A stretch of DNA of 43,278 nt from Aeromicrobium sp. Its GTDB lineage: Bacteria; Actinomycetota; Actinomycetes; Propionibacteriales; Nocardioidaceae. The position numbers and the translations under genes were made by a program. The DNA lies in assembly GCA_025964895.1 (NCBI GenBank), contig JAOPXY010000135.1, positions 1 through 43,278 on the forward strand. Direction: 5' to 3'. Below the pieces are notes generated by a model that did not search any database, had not been told where the DNA came from, and saw only the letters and a list, made by a program, of their open reading frames with translations. Each line of letters begins with the position of its first letter. Position 1 is the first letter of the stretch. This document shows positions 9,072 to 16,902 of the stretch, piece by piece.

Positions 9072-9217
9072 TTCCCAGGAGAACCCCGGATTCTTCGGCG
9101 GACGAGGCGCCGATTTTGAGGACAACCCCGTTTTCCGGCACGTCACCCCTGTTGCAACGGGGGTGAGGTGCCGGTATCCGGGGCCAACCCAGAAAACTTC
9201 CGGGGTTCTCCTGGGAA
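9072..9217. repeat. 146-bp element with 19-bp perfect terminal inverted repeats and an internal 58-bp palindrome
   Basis: The outer arms at 9072-9090 and 9199-9217 are perfect 19-bp inverted repeats beginning TTCCCAGGAG. Inside, 9126-9183 forms a second dyad centred at 9154.5: CCCCG/CGGGG, then CCGGCAC/GTGCCGG, CACCCC/GGGGTG and a central GTTGCAAC. The two dyads are not concentric (centres 10 bp apart). It fills most of the spacer between haem oxygenase and lpdA, both on the minus strand, and can end haem oxygenase transcription. The TIR-like ends suggest a MITE-like or REP-like repeat rather than a simple terminator. Confidence 0.65.
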
Positions 9218-9252
9218 ACCCGCAGCGGGCGGGCGCCGGGGAAGGCGACCGC

Positions 9253-9909
9253 TCAGGCGCGCGCGTACTTGGGCAGGTGGGTGGTCATCTCGGCGAAGAG
9301 TCCGCCGTTGAGGCTGAAGACCGTCTTGACCTCGGCGAGAACGCGCGCACACTCCTGCTCGTCGAGGGGCAGGGCGTCGAGCCGCGCGCGGTACGCGTCC
9401 TTGTACAGCTTGGGCTTGGGCACGGCGTCGTCGAAGGAGTAGAACGCGACCCCGGCACCGTCGAGGTGGAACTCGCGGGTCAGGATGCGGCCGATCGCCT
9501 GTCCTCCAGACAGGTCTCCGAGGTAGCGCGTGTAGTGGTGCGCGACGAACAGGCCGCCCCACGAGGCCGAGTCCCGTATGCGGGCGACGTACGCGTCGGT
9601 CGCCGCGCTGTCGGCGTCGACGCGCCCCCAGTGGTCGAGATCGGCGTCGATCGCGGCGAGCCGCTCGATCGCCGTGTCGATGACGGCCGAGGCCAGCGGG
9701 TCGGACGTCAGACCGGCCGCGGTCGTCTCGAGCGCCTCGTACACCCGGCGCAGCAAGCCGAGGAAGTGCGCGTAGCCGGCCTCGTCGATGTGTCCGGCGA
9801 GCAGCTCGGACATGAAGCTCGATCCCTCGGCCGCGGTGTGCTCGGCCTGGGACCCGGTGCGCAGGAGGGTCGACAGCGACGTCGCCTGGCTCTCGGCGGT
9901 GACGGTCAT
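9253..9909 (-). CDS. hmuO: haem oxygenase, biliverdin-producing
   Basis: A 218-aa cytoplasmic enzyme that opens haem with O2 and electrons to give biliverdin, CO and Fe2+. The proximal haem ligand is probably His24 in SQAEHTAAEGSSFM, and the distal helix motif YLGDLSGGQAIGR (about residue 130) is the family signature; the length is typical of HmuO/HO-1. It has ATG at 9909 with AGGAG five bases upstream. It diverges from the haem ABC importer operon, and the 174-bp gap carries DtxR-like boxes, so iron repression of haem uptake and degradation together is likely. Confidence 0.96.
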   Translation of the reverse strand: MTVTAESQATSLSTLLRTGSQAEHTAAEGSSFMSELLAGHIDEAGYAHFLGLLRRVYEALETTAAGLTSDPLASAVIDTAIERLAAIDADLDHWGRVDADSAATDAYVARIRDSASWGGLFVAHHYTRYLGDLSGGQAIGRILTREFHLDGAGVAFYSFDDAVPKPKLYKDAYRARLDALPLDEQECARVLAEVKTVFSLNGGLFAEMTTHLPKYARA

Positions 9910-9942
9910 GGCGACTCCTGGCTGGAACGGATAAGGGATTGA

Positions 9943-9984
9943 TTATGACATGACGTCATCATGATCTGACAAGTTGTCATGACA
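9943..9984. promoter_or_regulatory. divergent hmuO/hmuT promoter with overlapping palindromes
   Basis: Three perfect palindromes lie within 35 bp: ATGACGTCAT (9950-9959), TGACAAGTTGTCA (9967-9979) and TGTCATGACA (9975-9984). The middle one contains a TTGTCA -35-like hexamer on each strand. On the minus strand CATAAT (9948-9943, preceded by TG) is a good -10 for hmuO, 19 bases from that -35. A regulator binding the dyad would cover both -35 elements. Confidence 0.5.
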
Positions 9985-9994
9985 TGGATCACAT

Positions 9995-10028
9995 GTTGGA
10001 TAGGCAATCCTAAGTAATGCTAGCCTAA
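9995..10028. promoter_or_regulatory. two overlapping DtxR/IdeR-type iron boxes
   Basis: Compared with the 19-base DtxR/IdeR consensus TTAGGTTAGGCTAACCTAA, 9995-10013 (GTTGGATAGGCAATCCTAA) and 10010-10028 (CTAAGTAATGCTAGCCTAA) each match at 14 positions by my count. They overlap by four bases and lie 56-89 bases upstream of hmuT. Iron-loaded DtxR/IdeR would be expected to repress the haem genes here. Confidence 0.65.
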
Positions 10029-10083
10029 CCACCACTCGTGGTCGAGAGAACCGGCGAGTGCCCCTGATGCGTAAGGACTCACC

Positions 10084-11178
10084 GTGCTCCGCCCCTTCAC
10101 GACCCGCCCCGCCGCGCTCACCCTGGTCCTCGTCACGGCCGCCTGCGGCATCACGCCCGGCGGTCACGGCGGCGCCACCGACGACATCGCATCCGTCGCG
10201 CTCGCGGACGCCGAGATCCTCCCCGATCCGAAGACCCACGTGGGCGAGACCCACGCATCGCTGGCCGACTCCGGCATCGCCCCGATCGCCGAGTCGCCAC
10301 GGCCGAAGCTGCCGGTGACCGTTACGGACGCGCAGGGCACGGAGGTCACCGTCACCGACACCAGCCGGATCCTCGCCCTCGACATCTACGGGACGCTGTC
10401 GCAGACGGTGTTCGAGCTCGGGCTGGGCGACCGGGTCGTCGGTCGTGACATCTCGACCCAGTTCGACGAGGCGAAGGACCTCCCCCTCGTCACGAGCAAC
10501 GGTCACGACCTCAACGCGGAGGCCATCCTCGAGCTGGACCCGACCGTCATCCTCACCGACACGTCGTTGGGCCCCTGGGACGTCATCCTGCAGATGCGCG
10601 ACTCGGGCATCCCCGTCGTCGTCACCGACTCCCAGCGCAGCCTCGACAACGTCGCATCGCTGACCAACGAGGTCGCGGCGGCCCTGGGCGTGCCGGCCGA
10701 GGGCGAGAAGCTGGCCGACCGCACCGAGGCGGAGGCCGTCGCGAAGCAGGCCGAGATCGCCGCGATCGCCCCTCAGGCCGTGCAGGACAAGCTGCGCATG
10801 GTCTTCCTGTACGTCCGCGGCCAGGCCGGCGTCTACTACATGTTCGGCGAGGGCTCAGGGGCCGACGGCCTCATCAAGGCCGTCGGCGGCTACGACGTGA
10901 CCCAGGAGATCGGGTGGAGCGGCATGAAGCCGGTCAACGACGAGGCGATCATCGACGCCCAGCCCGATCTCATCATCATGATGACGAAGGGCCTGGAGTC
11001 CGTCGGCGGGGTGGACGGACTGCTCGAGCGCCTCCCGGCGATCGCGAACACCCCCGCGGGGCAGAACCGGCGCATCGTCGACATGCAGGACAGCCAGGTC
11101 CTGAGCTTCGGTCCCCGCACAGCCGAGGTCCTCAACTCCCTCGCTGTCGCGATCTACGCCCCGGAGTCGACGAAGTGA
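10084..11178 (+). CDS. hmuT: haem ABC transporter substrate-binding lipoprotein
   Basis: A 364-aa lipoprotein that would receive haem from wall proteins and deliver it to HmuU. The N-terminus ends in a lipobox VTAAC with Cys21 as the lipidated residue. The rest is a class III (BtuF-like) binding fold: TSRILALDIYGTLSQTVFELGLGDRVVG, then NAEAILELDPTVIL, and the haem-SBP stretch LYVRGQAGVYYMFGEGSGAD. The C-terminal lobe holds MMTKGLESVGGVDGLLERLP and LSFGPRTAEVL, typical of HmuT rather than siderophore binders. The start is GTG at 10084 with AAGGA seven bases before. The stop overlaps the hmuU start as GTGA. Confidence 0.94.
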   Translation: MLRPFTTRPAALTLVLVTAACGITPGGHGGATDDIASVALADAEILPDPKTHVGETHASLADSGIAPIAESPRPKLPVTVTDAQGTEVTVTDTSRILALDIYGTLSQTVFELGLGDRVVGRDISTQFDEAKDLPLVTSNGHDLNAEAILELDPTVILTDTSLGPWDVILQMRDSGIPVVVTDSQRSLDNVASLTNEVAAALGVPAEGEKLADRTEAEAVAKQAEIAAIAPQAVQDKLRMVFLYVRGQAGVYYMFGEGSGADGLIKAVGGYDVTQEIGWSGMKPVNDEAIIDAQPDLIIMMTKGLESVGGVDGLLERLPAIANTPAGQNRRIVDMQDSQVLSFGPRTAEVLNSLAVAIYAPESTK

Positions 11179-12275
11179 CCGCGACGCTCCCCGGACACGC
11201 CTCCGCCGTCGCGGAGCCGGTGGCCGCACTCCCCCGCCGTCGCGCCGCGCGGGCGACGGCGCTGTTCGTCGTGCTCGGCGTCGCCCTCGCCGCGCTGACG
11301 ATCTACGCCGGTGGCCGCGGCCAGCTCGCGATACCCGCGAACGAGGTGTGGGGCTCGATCCTGCACCGCGTGGGCCTCGACTGGGGGACGATGCCGACGC
11401 ACCCCCAGGGCGACAACACGCTCTGGCAGGTCCGCTTCCCCCGGATCGCGCTCGCGATCATCGTCGGTGCTGCGCTGTCGACCGCCGGCGCGCTGATGCA
11501 GGGCATCTTCGGCAATCCGCTGGCCGAGCCCAGCGTCGTGGGGGTCTCCACCGGCGCGGCCTTCGCCGCGGCGATCGTCATCGTGTTCCAGATCCAGCTC
11601 GTCGGCAGCTGGACGACCGCACTGTTCGCCTTCGTCGGCGGGCTCGTCACGACGCTGCTCGTCTACGCCCTGTCACGCGCGGAGGGGCGCACCGAGGTCG
11701 TGACGCTCGTCCTGACCGGCATCGCGGTCAACGCGATCGCGTCCGCCGGCCTCGCGCTCATGATCTTCCTGGGCGACACCCAGGCTCGCGAGCAGATCGT
11801 GTTCTGGCAGCTCGGCAGCCTCAACGGCAGCCGCTGGGAGCACGTCGGCGTCGTGGCGCCGCTGGTGCTGGTCGGGCTGGCGGGCTCGATGCTGATGTCC
11901 CGCCGGCTCGACGTGCTGGCCCTGGGCGACCGCGCGGCGCGGCACGTCGGCATCGACGTGGAGCGGCTGCGCCTCGTCGCGATCGTCCTGGTCGCCCTGC
12001 TGACCGCGGCGGCCGTCTCGTTCGCGGGCATCATCGCGTTCGTCGGGCTCGTCGTCCCACACCTCATCCGCATGCTCGTCGGTCCCGGCCACCGCGTCCT
12101 GGTGCCCGCGAGCGCCCTCGCCGGATCCGTCCTGCTGCTGGGCGCCGATCTGATCGCCCGCACCGCGGTGACCGGCGCGGACCTCCCGATCGGCATGCTG
12201 ACGTCCCTCGTCGGCGGGCCCTTCTTCTTCTGGCTGCTGCGCCGCACGCGCACGTCCGCCGGCGGATGGGCGTGA
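11175..12275 (+). CDS. hmuU: haem ABC transporter permease (FecCD family)
   Basis: A 366-aa inner-membrane permease. After a cytoplasmic N-terminus rich in Pro/Arg there are about nine to ten hydrophobic helices. Family marks are RFPRIALAIIVGAALSTAGA, MQGIFGNPLAEPSVVGVSTG (the FecCD substrate-path motif), WQLGSLNGS, and the coupling segment GIIAFVGLVVPHLIRMLVGPGHR. The start is GTG at 11175, four bases overlapping the hmuT stop, so the two are translationally coupled. The hmuV start follows four bases after the stop. Confidence 0.95.
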   Translation: MTATLPGHASAVAEPVAALPRRRAARATALFVVLGVALAALTIYAGGRGQLAIPANEVWGSILHRVGLDWGTMPTHPQGDNTLWQVRFPRIALAIIVGAALSTAGALMQGIFGNPLAEPSVVGVSTGAAFAAAIVIVFQIQLVGSWTTALFAFVGGLVTTLLVYALSRAEGRTEVVTLVLTGIAVNAIASAGLALMIFLGDTQAREQIVFWQLGSLNGSRWEHVGVVAPLVLVGLAGSMLMSRRLDVLALGDRAARHVGIDVERLRLVAIVLVALLTAAAVSFAGIIAFVGLVVPHLIRMLVGPGHRVLVPASALAGSVLLLGADLIARTAVTGADLPIGMLTSLVGGPFFFWLLRRTRTSAGGWA

Positions 12276-12279
12276 CGTC

Positions 12280-13080
12280 ATGACCCTGCGACTCGACCAC
12301 GTCTCCGCCGCCCTGGGCGGTCACCCGATCCTGCACGACGTCAGCCTCGACATCGTCCCCGGCGAGCTCGTCGCCCTCGTGGGACCCAACGGCGCCGGCA
12401 AGACGACGCTGCTCAGCGTCATGTCCGGCGACGTCTCCCCCACGTCCGGCGAGGCGACCCTCGACCGGGTGCGGCTGGACGACTGGAAGGTCGCCGCGCT
12501 CGCCCGCCGGCGCGCGGTGCTGCCGCAGGAGCAGCGCCTCGCCTTCGGCTTCCGCGTCGTCGACGTCGTGCGCATGGGACGCGCGCCGTGGGCCCGCCTC
12601 CCGCAGGAGGACCTCGACGACGTCATCGTGGCCGAGTCGATGCACCGCACCGACGTGCTGACGATGGCCGAGCGGTCGTTCCCGACGCTGTCCGGCGGCG
12701 AGAAGGCGCGGACGTCGTTCGCGCGGGTGCTGGCCCAGCAGACGCCCGTCGTGCTGCTCGACGAGCCGACCGCCGCGCTCGACATCCGCCACCAAGAGCA
12801 GGTGCTCGCCGAGGCCCGCCGGCTCGCCGCCGACGGCCACGCGGTCGTCGCGGTGCTGCACGACCTGACCGTCGCGGCTGCGCACGCCGATCGCATCTGC
12901 GTGCTGGCCGGCGGCCGGCTCGCCGCCGACGGCACCCCCCGCGACGTCATGCGGCCCGCCCTCCTCGGCGACGTCTACGGCCATCCCGTCGACGTCATCG
13001 ACCACCACGGACGCCTCGTCGTCCTGCCCCACCTGATCACCGTCGAGAAGGAGACGCCATGCGCGCCCGTGCCCTCCTGA
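12280..13080 (+). CDS. hmuV: haem ABC transporter ATP-binding protein
   Basis: A 266-aa cytoplasmic ATPase that drives HmuU. Walker A is GPNGAGKTT (about residue 35), the Q-loop is LPQEQRLAF, the ABC signature is LSGGEKARTSFARVLAQ, Walker B is VVLLDEPTAALD, and the switch His is in AVLHDLT. It belongs to the iron-chelate/haem subfamily. The last 22 bp overlap the start of the next gene, whose ribosome site AAGGAG lies inside hmuV, so expression is coupled. Confidence 0.95.
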   Translation: MTLRLDHVSAALGGHPILHDVSLDIVPGELVALVGPNGAGKTTLLSVMSGDVSPTSGEATLDRVRLDDWKVAALARRRAVLPQEQRLAFGFRVVDVVRMGRAPWARLPQEDLDDVIVAESMHRTDVLTMAERSFPTLSGGEKARTSFARVLAQQTPVVLLDEPTAALDIRHQEQVLAEARRLAADGHAVVAVLHDLTVAAAHADRICVLAGGRLAADGTPRDVMRPALLGDVYGHPVDVIDHHGRLVVLPHLITVEKETPCAPVPS

Positions 13081-14207
13081 CCGCCACCGCCCTGGCGGCG
13101 ACCGCCCTGCTCGTTCCCGCGCCTGCGCAGGCAGCGGCGCGGGTCACGATCAAGAACGACGACGGGGCGGCGAAGGTCGATCCCACCTACGCCACGAAGA
13201 TCCGCGTCAGCGGCGCGGGCTTTCAGTCGATCAAGGGCGGCCACGGCGGCATCTACGTCTTCTTCGGAACGGTCAAGGGCGCGTGGCAGCCGAGCAAGGG
13301 CGGCCAGGTCGGCACCGACTACCGCTACGTGCCCGACGGCGAGAGCAAGAACAACCAGGGCTACCAGCGATTCGTGGCGTTCCCGGGCAGCGACACCGCC
13401 GCGGCGGCCAACGGCGGCACGATCAAGTCCGACGGCACGTGGTCGACCGAGATGACGGTGCCTGGCGCGACGTTCAAGACCGTCGACCGTGACGGCGACG
13501 TGGTGACGGTCGACTGCCGCAAGGTCACGTGCGGCGTCATGACGATCGGCGCGCATGGGGTCAAGAACGCGAAGAACGAGACGTTCACGCCGGTCTCGTT
13601 CGCCTCCCTGGACCAGTCGGTCGCTCCGGCGGCCAAGGAGACCGCAGCCACGACCGCCGCGCAGACCCCCGCAGGCGCTGCCGCCGCGCCGGCCCCCGTC
13701 ACGCCGACGGCTGCCACGCCGGTCAAGGCCGCCGACGCGACAGCCGCCGTCGACACCGGCACCGCCGTCGTCGGGCGCGTCCTGTCGTTCACGGGCAGCG
13801 GCTTCCTCCCCGGCGAACAGGTCGTCGCGACGCTCGACGACGGGCGCGCCGCGGTCGGGCCGCTCAGCGCGGGACCGTCCGGCGAGATCGCCGGCGTCAT
13901 CCAGCTGCCGGAGGGCACCACCGCGGGGACGCACGTGCTGCGCCTCATGGGCGCAGCGTCCGGCGCGACCCCCTCGGTCAACTTCCCCATCGCCGCGGAC
14001 CCGTCAGTAGCCGTCGCCGACGAGGACGACGGACTGCCCGACTGGGAGCCGTTCGCCTTCCTCGCCCTCGCGATCGTCGCCCTCCTGGGTGCCGCCACGT
14101 TCGCCGCACTGCGCATCCGCGCGATCCGCAGGAGGCGCGACGGTCGCACTCCTGCCGACCACCCGGCGCCCCCGCCGTCGACCGGAGGGGAAGCCCATGC
14201 GCTGTGA
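13059..14207 (+). CDS. membrane-anchored surface protein of the haem-uptake operon, neocarzinostatin-like Ig fold
   Basis: A 382-aa secreted protein with signal peptide cleaved near AQAAARV (about residue 27). An N-terminal beta domain (about 30-185) contains GIYVFFGTVKGAW, YQRFVAFPGS, DGTWSTEMTVPGATF, VDCRKVTCGVMTIGAHG and NETFTPVSF. The two closely spaced Cys and the strand order recall neocarzinostatin-type Ig-like domains. A Pro/Ala/Thr linker leads to a second Ig-like domain (RVLSFTGSGFLPGEQVVATLD, about 245-315), then one transmembrane helix (about 330-352) and a basic cytoplasmic tail. No HtaA domain is evident. Its place directly after hmuV, with a 22-bp overlap, argues for a role in binding or passing haem at the wall; binding residues are not identified. 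ATG 13059 has AAGGAG six bases before. Confidence 0.8.
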   Translation: MRARALLTATALAATALLVPAPAQAAARVTIKNDDGAAKVDPTYATKIRVSGAGFQSIKGGHGGIYVFFGTVKGAWQPSKGGQVGTDYRYVPDGESKNNQGYQRFVAFPGSDTAAAANGGTIKSDGTWSTEMTVPGATFKTVDRDGDVVTVDCRKVTCGVMTIGAHGVKNAKNETFTPVSFASLDQSVAPAAKETAATTAAQTPAGAAAAPAPVTPTAATPVKAADATAAVDTGTAVVGRVLSFTGSGFLPGEQVVATLDDGRAAVGPLSAGPSGEIAGVIQLPEGTTAGTHVLRLMGAASGATPSVNFPIAADPSVAVADEDDGLPDWEPFAFLALAIVALLGAATFAALRIRAIRRRRDGRTPADHPAPPPSTGGEAHAL

Positions 14208-15552
14208 GATCCGCACCGCCCTCGCGGTGCTCGCGACCGCCGTGGCGCTCCTGGGCTCGGCCACGATGGCGATCGCCGCCGACAGTGACGCCGTGGAGCC
14301 CGATCCCGCCGTGACGACGACCGCCAGCGCGTCGCCGGACCCGACGGACACCTCCCCGACACCCGAACCGACCGAGACGACGGCCACTCCCGAGGTTCCC
14401 AGCGGCGCGTTCACCGTCACCGATGCGCAGCTGCGCTGGGGCATCAACAACGAGTCGAACAACGCCGCCTTCGCGCCCGCGACCTACAACTTCTTCTCGG
14501 CCGGCAAGATCGCCAACCCGGGCAGGGGCGGCGTGAAGCTCACCCAGTCCGGCTGGAGCAGCACATCCGGCAACGTCCGTATCGAGAAGTTCGCCGCGGC
14601 AACGACGTCCTGGAACGCGGCCACCTGGGCCGGTCTGAGCACCGATTCGAACAACCGGCTCCTCACGACGAGCGGCGGCACCTTCAGCAATCACGAGGTC
14701 GTCATCTCCGGCGGCACCGGCACGGTCGACCCCGCCGCGGGCTCCGCGACGATCCAGTGGACCGGCTCGTTCACGGTTCTCTACTACTCCGGCTACAGCT
14801 TCTTCTACGTCACCGATCCCACGCTGACGGTCACCGGCGGCATCGGGAGGCTAACGGGCACGCTCAGCGGCTACGGATCGTCGATGGACGACCTGCAGAA
14901 GTGGGAACCCGTGGCCCCCGTGCCGAACGTCGTGCTGGCCGATCTCGGCCCGGTCGATCTCGCCGCTGATCTCGGCTTCTCCGCAACCCCTGCCTATGCC
15001 GGGGTCGCGGTATCCATCCCGGCCGGCCAGGCCGCCCAGGTCCGCAGCGGCAGCACGTGGGGATCGTTCCCTCAGTCGTTCGTGAATTACCAGCTGGCCT
15101 CGGGATCCGGCGCCTACTGGTACTCCAGTGGCGGTTCCGCCGACGCCCACAAGGCTGCGCTCCCCGTGACCGTCAGCTACGCCGCGGGCGTGCCTGTCAT
15201 GGTGACGCCGAAGCCCAGCAAGGGCAACAAGACGCCCGACGTCACGAACGACGCTCCCGAGCGTCCTGATGCGTCGAGCGACCCGGCGGTGAATCCGAAC
15301 GTGGGCGTCGTTCCGCCGGCTGCGCTGGCACCTCCTGTTCCAGCGACCGCAGACGCCGTCCAGGCCGGCAGCGCCCTGACCCAGTTCAGGCCTGCGTCGA
15401 CCATCACGGGCGTCGTCCCGACGACCGACGAAGCGGACACCAACGGCATGTGGATCCTCGGCGGCATCCTGCTCGCCGCGGCGGCTCTCCTCGCGGCCGG
15501 TCCGTTCGCGTACTCACAATCCATCACTTCTCGATCGCGAACCGAAAGGTAG
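14197..15552 (+). CDS. HtaA-like surface haem-binding protein, membrane anchored
   Basis: A 451-aa exported protein. The signal peptide (about 1-28, AMAIAAD) is followed by an acidic/Thr/Pro stalk (about 29-70) and one large HtaA-like domain (about 75-335): QLRWGINNESNN, YNFFSAGKIANPG, ATIQWTGSFTVLYYSGYSF, DPTLTVTGGIGRLTG and the late AYWYSSGGSAD. HtaA domains in Corynebacterium bind haem through Tyr and His; several Tyr lie in matching positions, but I cannot assign ligands. A linker leads to a single C-terminal helix (GMWILGGILLAAAALLAAG) and basic tail, as in HtaA. The ATG at 14197 overlaps the previous gene by 11 bp and has GGAGGGGA upstream. It is a tandem paralogue of the next gene. Confidence 0.85.
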   Translation: MRCEIRTALAVLATAVALLGSATMAIAADSDAVEPDPAVTTTASASPDPTDTSPTPEPTETTATPEVPSGAFTVTDAQLRWGINNESNNAAFAPATYNFFSAGKIANPGRGGVKLTQSGWSSTSGNVRIEKFAAATTSWNAATWAGLSTDSNNRLLTTSGGTFSNHEVVISGGTGTVDPAAGSATIQWTGSFTVLYYSGYSFFYVTDPTLTVTGGIGRLTGTLSGYGSSMDDLQKWEPVAPVPNVVLADLGPVDLAADLGFSATPAYAGVAVSIPAGQAAQVRSGSTWGSFPQSFVNYQLASGSGAYWYSSGGSADAHKAALPVTVSYAAGVPVMVTPKPSKGNKTPDVTNDAPERPDASSDPAVNPNVGVVPPAALAPPVPATADAVQAGSALTQFRPASTITGVVPTTDEADTNGMWILGGILLAAAALLAAGPFAYSQSITSRSRTER

Positions 15553-15554
15553 CC

Positions 15555-16838
15555 ATGTCCCTCACCACCGGAGTCCGTCGCGGGCTCGCCAGCACGCTCG
15601 CCGCCGCGCTGGCCACGAGCGGCGTCATCGCCCTCGCCTCGCCCTCCCAGGCGGCGGACGCCGGCGTCTCAGGCGTCCAGTTCCGCTGGGGACTCAACGA
15701 CGAGTCGACCAGCCTCAGCCCCGCCGGCTACAACTTCTTCTCCGCAGGCACGCTGGGCAACCCGGGCACGGGCGGCCAGAGCCTCAGCAACGCCAGTCAA
15801 GGTGCCACGTGGAGCAACGGCGCGACGGCGAACTGGTCGGTCAGCTCCGGCAACGTGTGGATCGAGAAGAAGCAGGCCGACGGTTCGTACGCCCCCACGA
15901 CGTGGGCAGGCCGCAACACCACTCCCCAGGGCACGACAGTGACCTCGGCGACGTCGAGCGAGCAGCAGGTCGTCATCGATGCCGGCACAGGCACGGTCGA
16001 CGAGGCGAATGACGACGCCGACATCCAGTGGGACGGGGACTTCTCGGTCATCTACTACAACGGCTTCTCGTACTTCACGGTCAGCGACCCCCACCTGCAG
16101 GTGACCAACGGCAAGGGCTCGATCACCGCAACCCTCGGCGGGTACGGCGCGAACCAGGTCGACCCCACCCAGTGGACGCCGCTGCCGGTCACCACCGTCA
16201 CGCTGGCCGATCTGAGCGGAGTCGACGTCACCTCAGCTGGCATCGTGACCACGCCGGACTACCTCGGGGTCGAGTACGACCACACCGTGACCGGCGGCAC
16301 CGCACAGAACCGCTCCAACCCGGCGACGTTCGGGGCCTTCCCCCAGGACTTCGTCGACTTCCAGCAGCAGACCGGGCTCTCGTCCTACTGGTACAGCAGC
16401 GGCGGCAGCGCCGACCCGAAGAAGCTGACGTCGCCGCTCTCGGTCGTCCGCAACCCTGGGGTGCGCACCCCCGCTGTCACCCCTCCCGTCGTCACGCCGC
16501 CGGTCGCCCCTCCGCCCGCCGCTGCCCCCGTCGTCAAGGCCGCAACGGCCAAGCCGACGGTCAAGGTGTCGAAGCGTCCGACGAGCAAGAAGGCGGGCAA
16601 GGCTGTCGTCACCGTCAAGTCCTCCGGATCGAGCCGCAAGCCGACCGGCAAGGTCACGGTCAGGCTGACCAAGGGCAGGAGCAAGAAGGCCGTCTCGGTG
16701 ACGCTCAAGAACGGCACGGCGACCATCAAGCTGCCCAAGCTCAGGAAGGGCACCTGGAAGCTCACGGTCACCTACTCCGGCAGCGCGACGCAGCGCGCCT
16801 CGACCTCGAAGACCTACCGGGTCACGTCGTCCAAGTAG
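15555..16838 (+). CDS. HtaA-like secreted protein with C-terminal lysine-rich Ig-like domain
   Basis: A 427-aa secreted protein. A signal peptide (cleavage near SQAAD, about residue 34) precedes an HtaA-like domain (about 38-300): QFRWGLNDESTS, YNFFSAGTLGNPG, ADIQWDGDFSVIYYNGFSYF, DPHLQVTNGKGSIT and SSYWYSSGGSAD. It shares nearly all of these blocks with the preceding gene product. Instead of a membrane helix it has a Pro/Val linker and a very basic Ig-like domain (about 335-427, GKVTVRLTKGRSKKAVSVTLK) ending SSK, so it is probably held in the wall by charge. The start ATG at 15555 is preceded by GAAAGG, two bases past the preceding stop. Confidence 0.85.
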   Translation: MSLTTGVRRGLASTLAAALATSGVIALASPSQAADAGVSGVQFRWGLNDESTSLSPAGYNFFSAGTLGNPGTGGQSLSNASQGATWSNGATANWSVSSGNVWIEKKQADGSYAPTTWAGRNTTPQGTTVTSATSSEQQVVIDAGTGTVDEANDDADIQWDGDFSVIYYNGFSYFTVSDPHLQVTNGKGSITATLGGYGANQVDPTQWTPLPVTTVTLADLSGVDVTSAGIVTTPDYLGVEYDHTVTGGTAQNRSNPATFGAFPQDFVDFQQQTGLSSYWYSSGGSADPKKLTSPLSVVRNPGVRTPAVTPPVVTPPVAPPPAAAPVVKAATAKPTVKVSKRPTSKKAGKAVVTVKSSGSSRKPTGKVTVRLTKGRSKKAVSVTLKNGTATIKLPKLRKGTWKLTVTYSGSATQRASTSKTYRVTSSK

Positions 16839-16902
16839 ACCTTCCCCTCCTCCCGAACCCCCTAGATTCCGGTCCCCCGGCCGGTTCACTGAAAGGTAAG
16901 AA

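Noticed and set aside
8996-9250. A small gene in the hmuO-lpdA spacer
   Set aside because: Short open frames there only cross the palindromic element and have no ribosome site or recognisable product.
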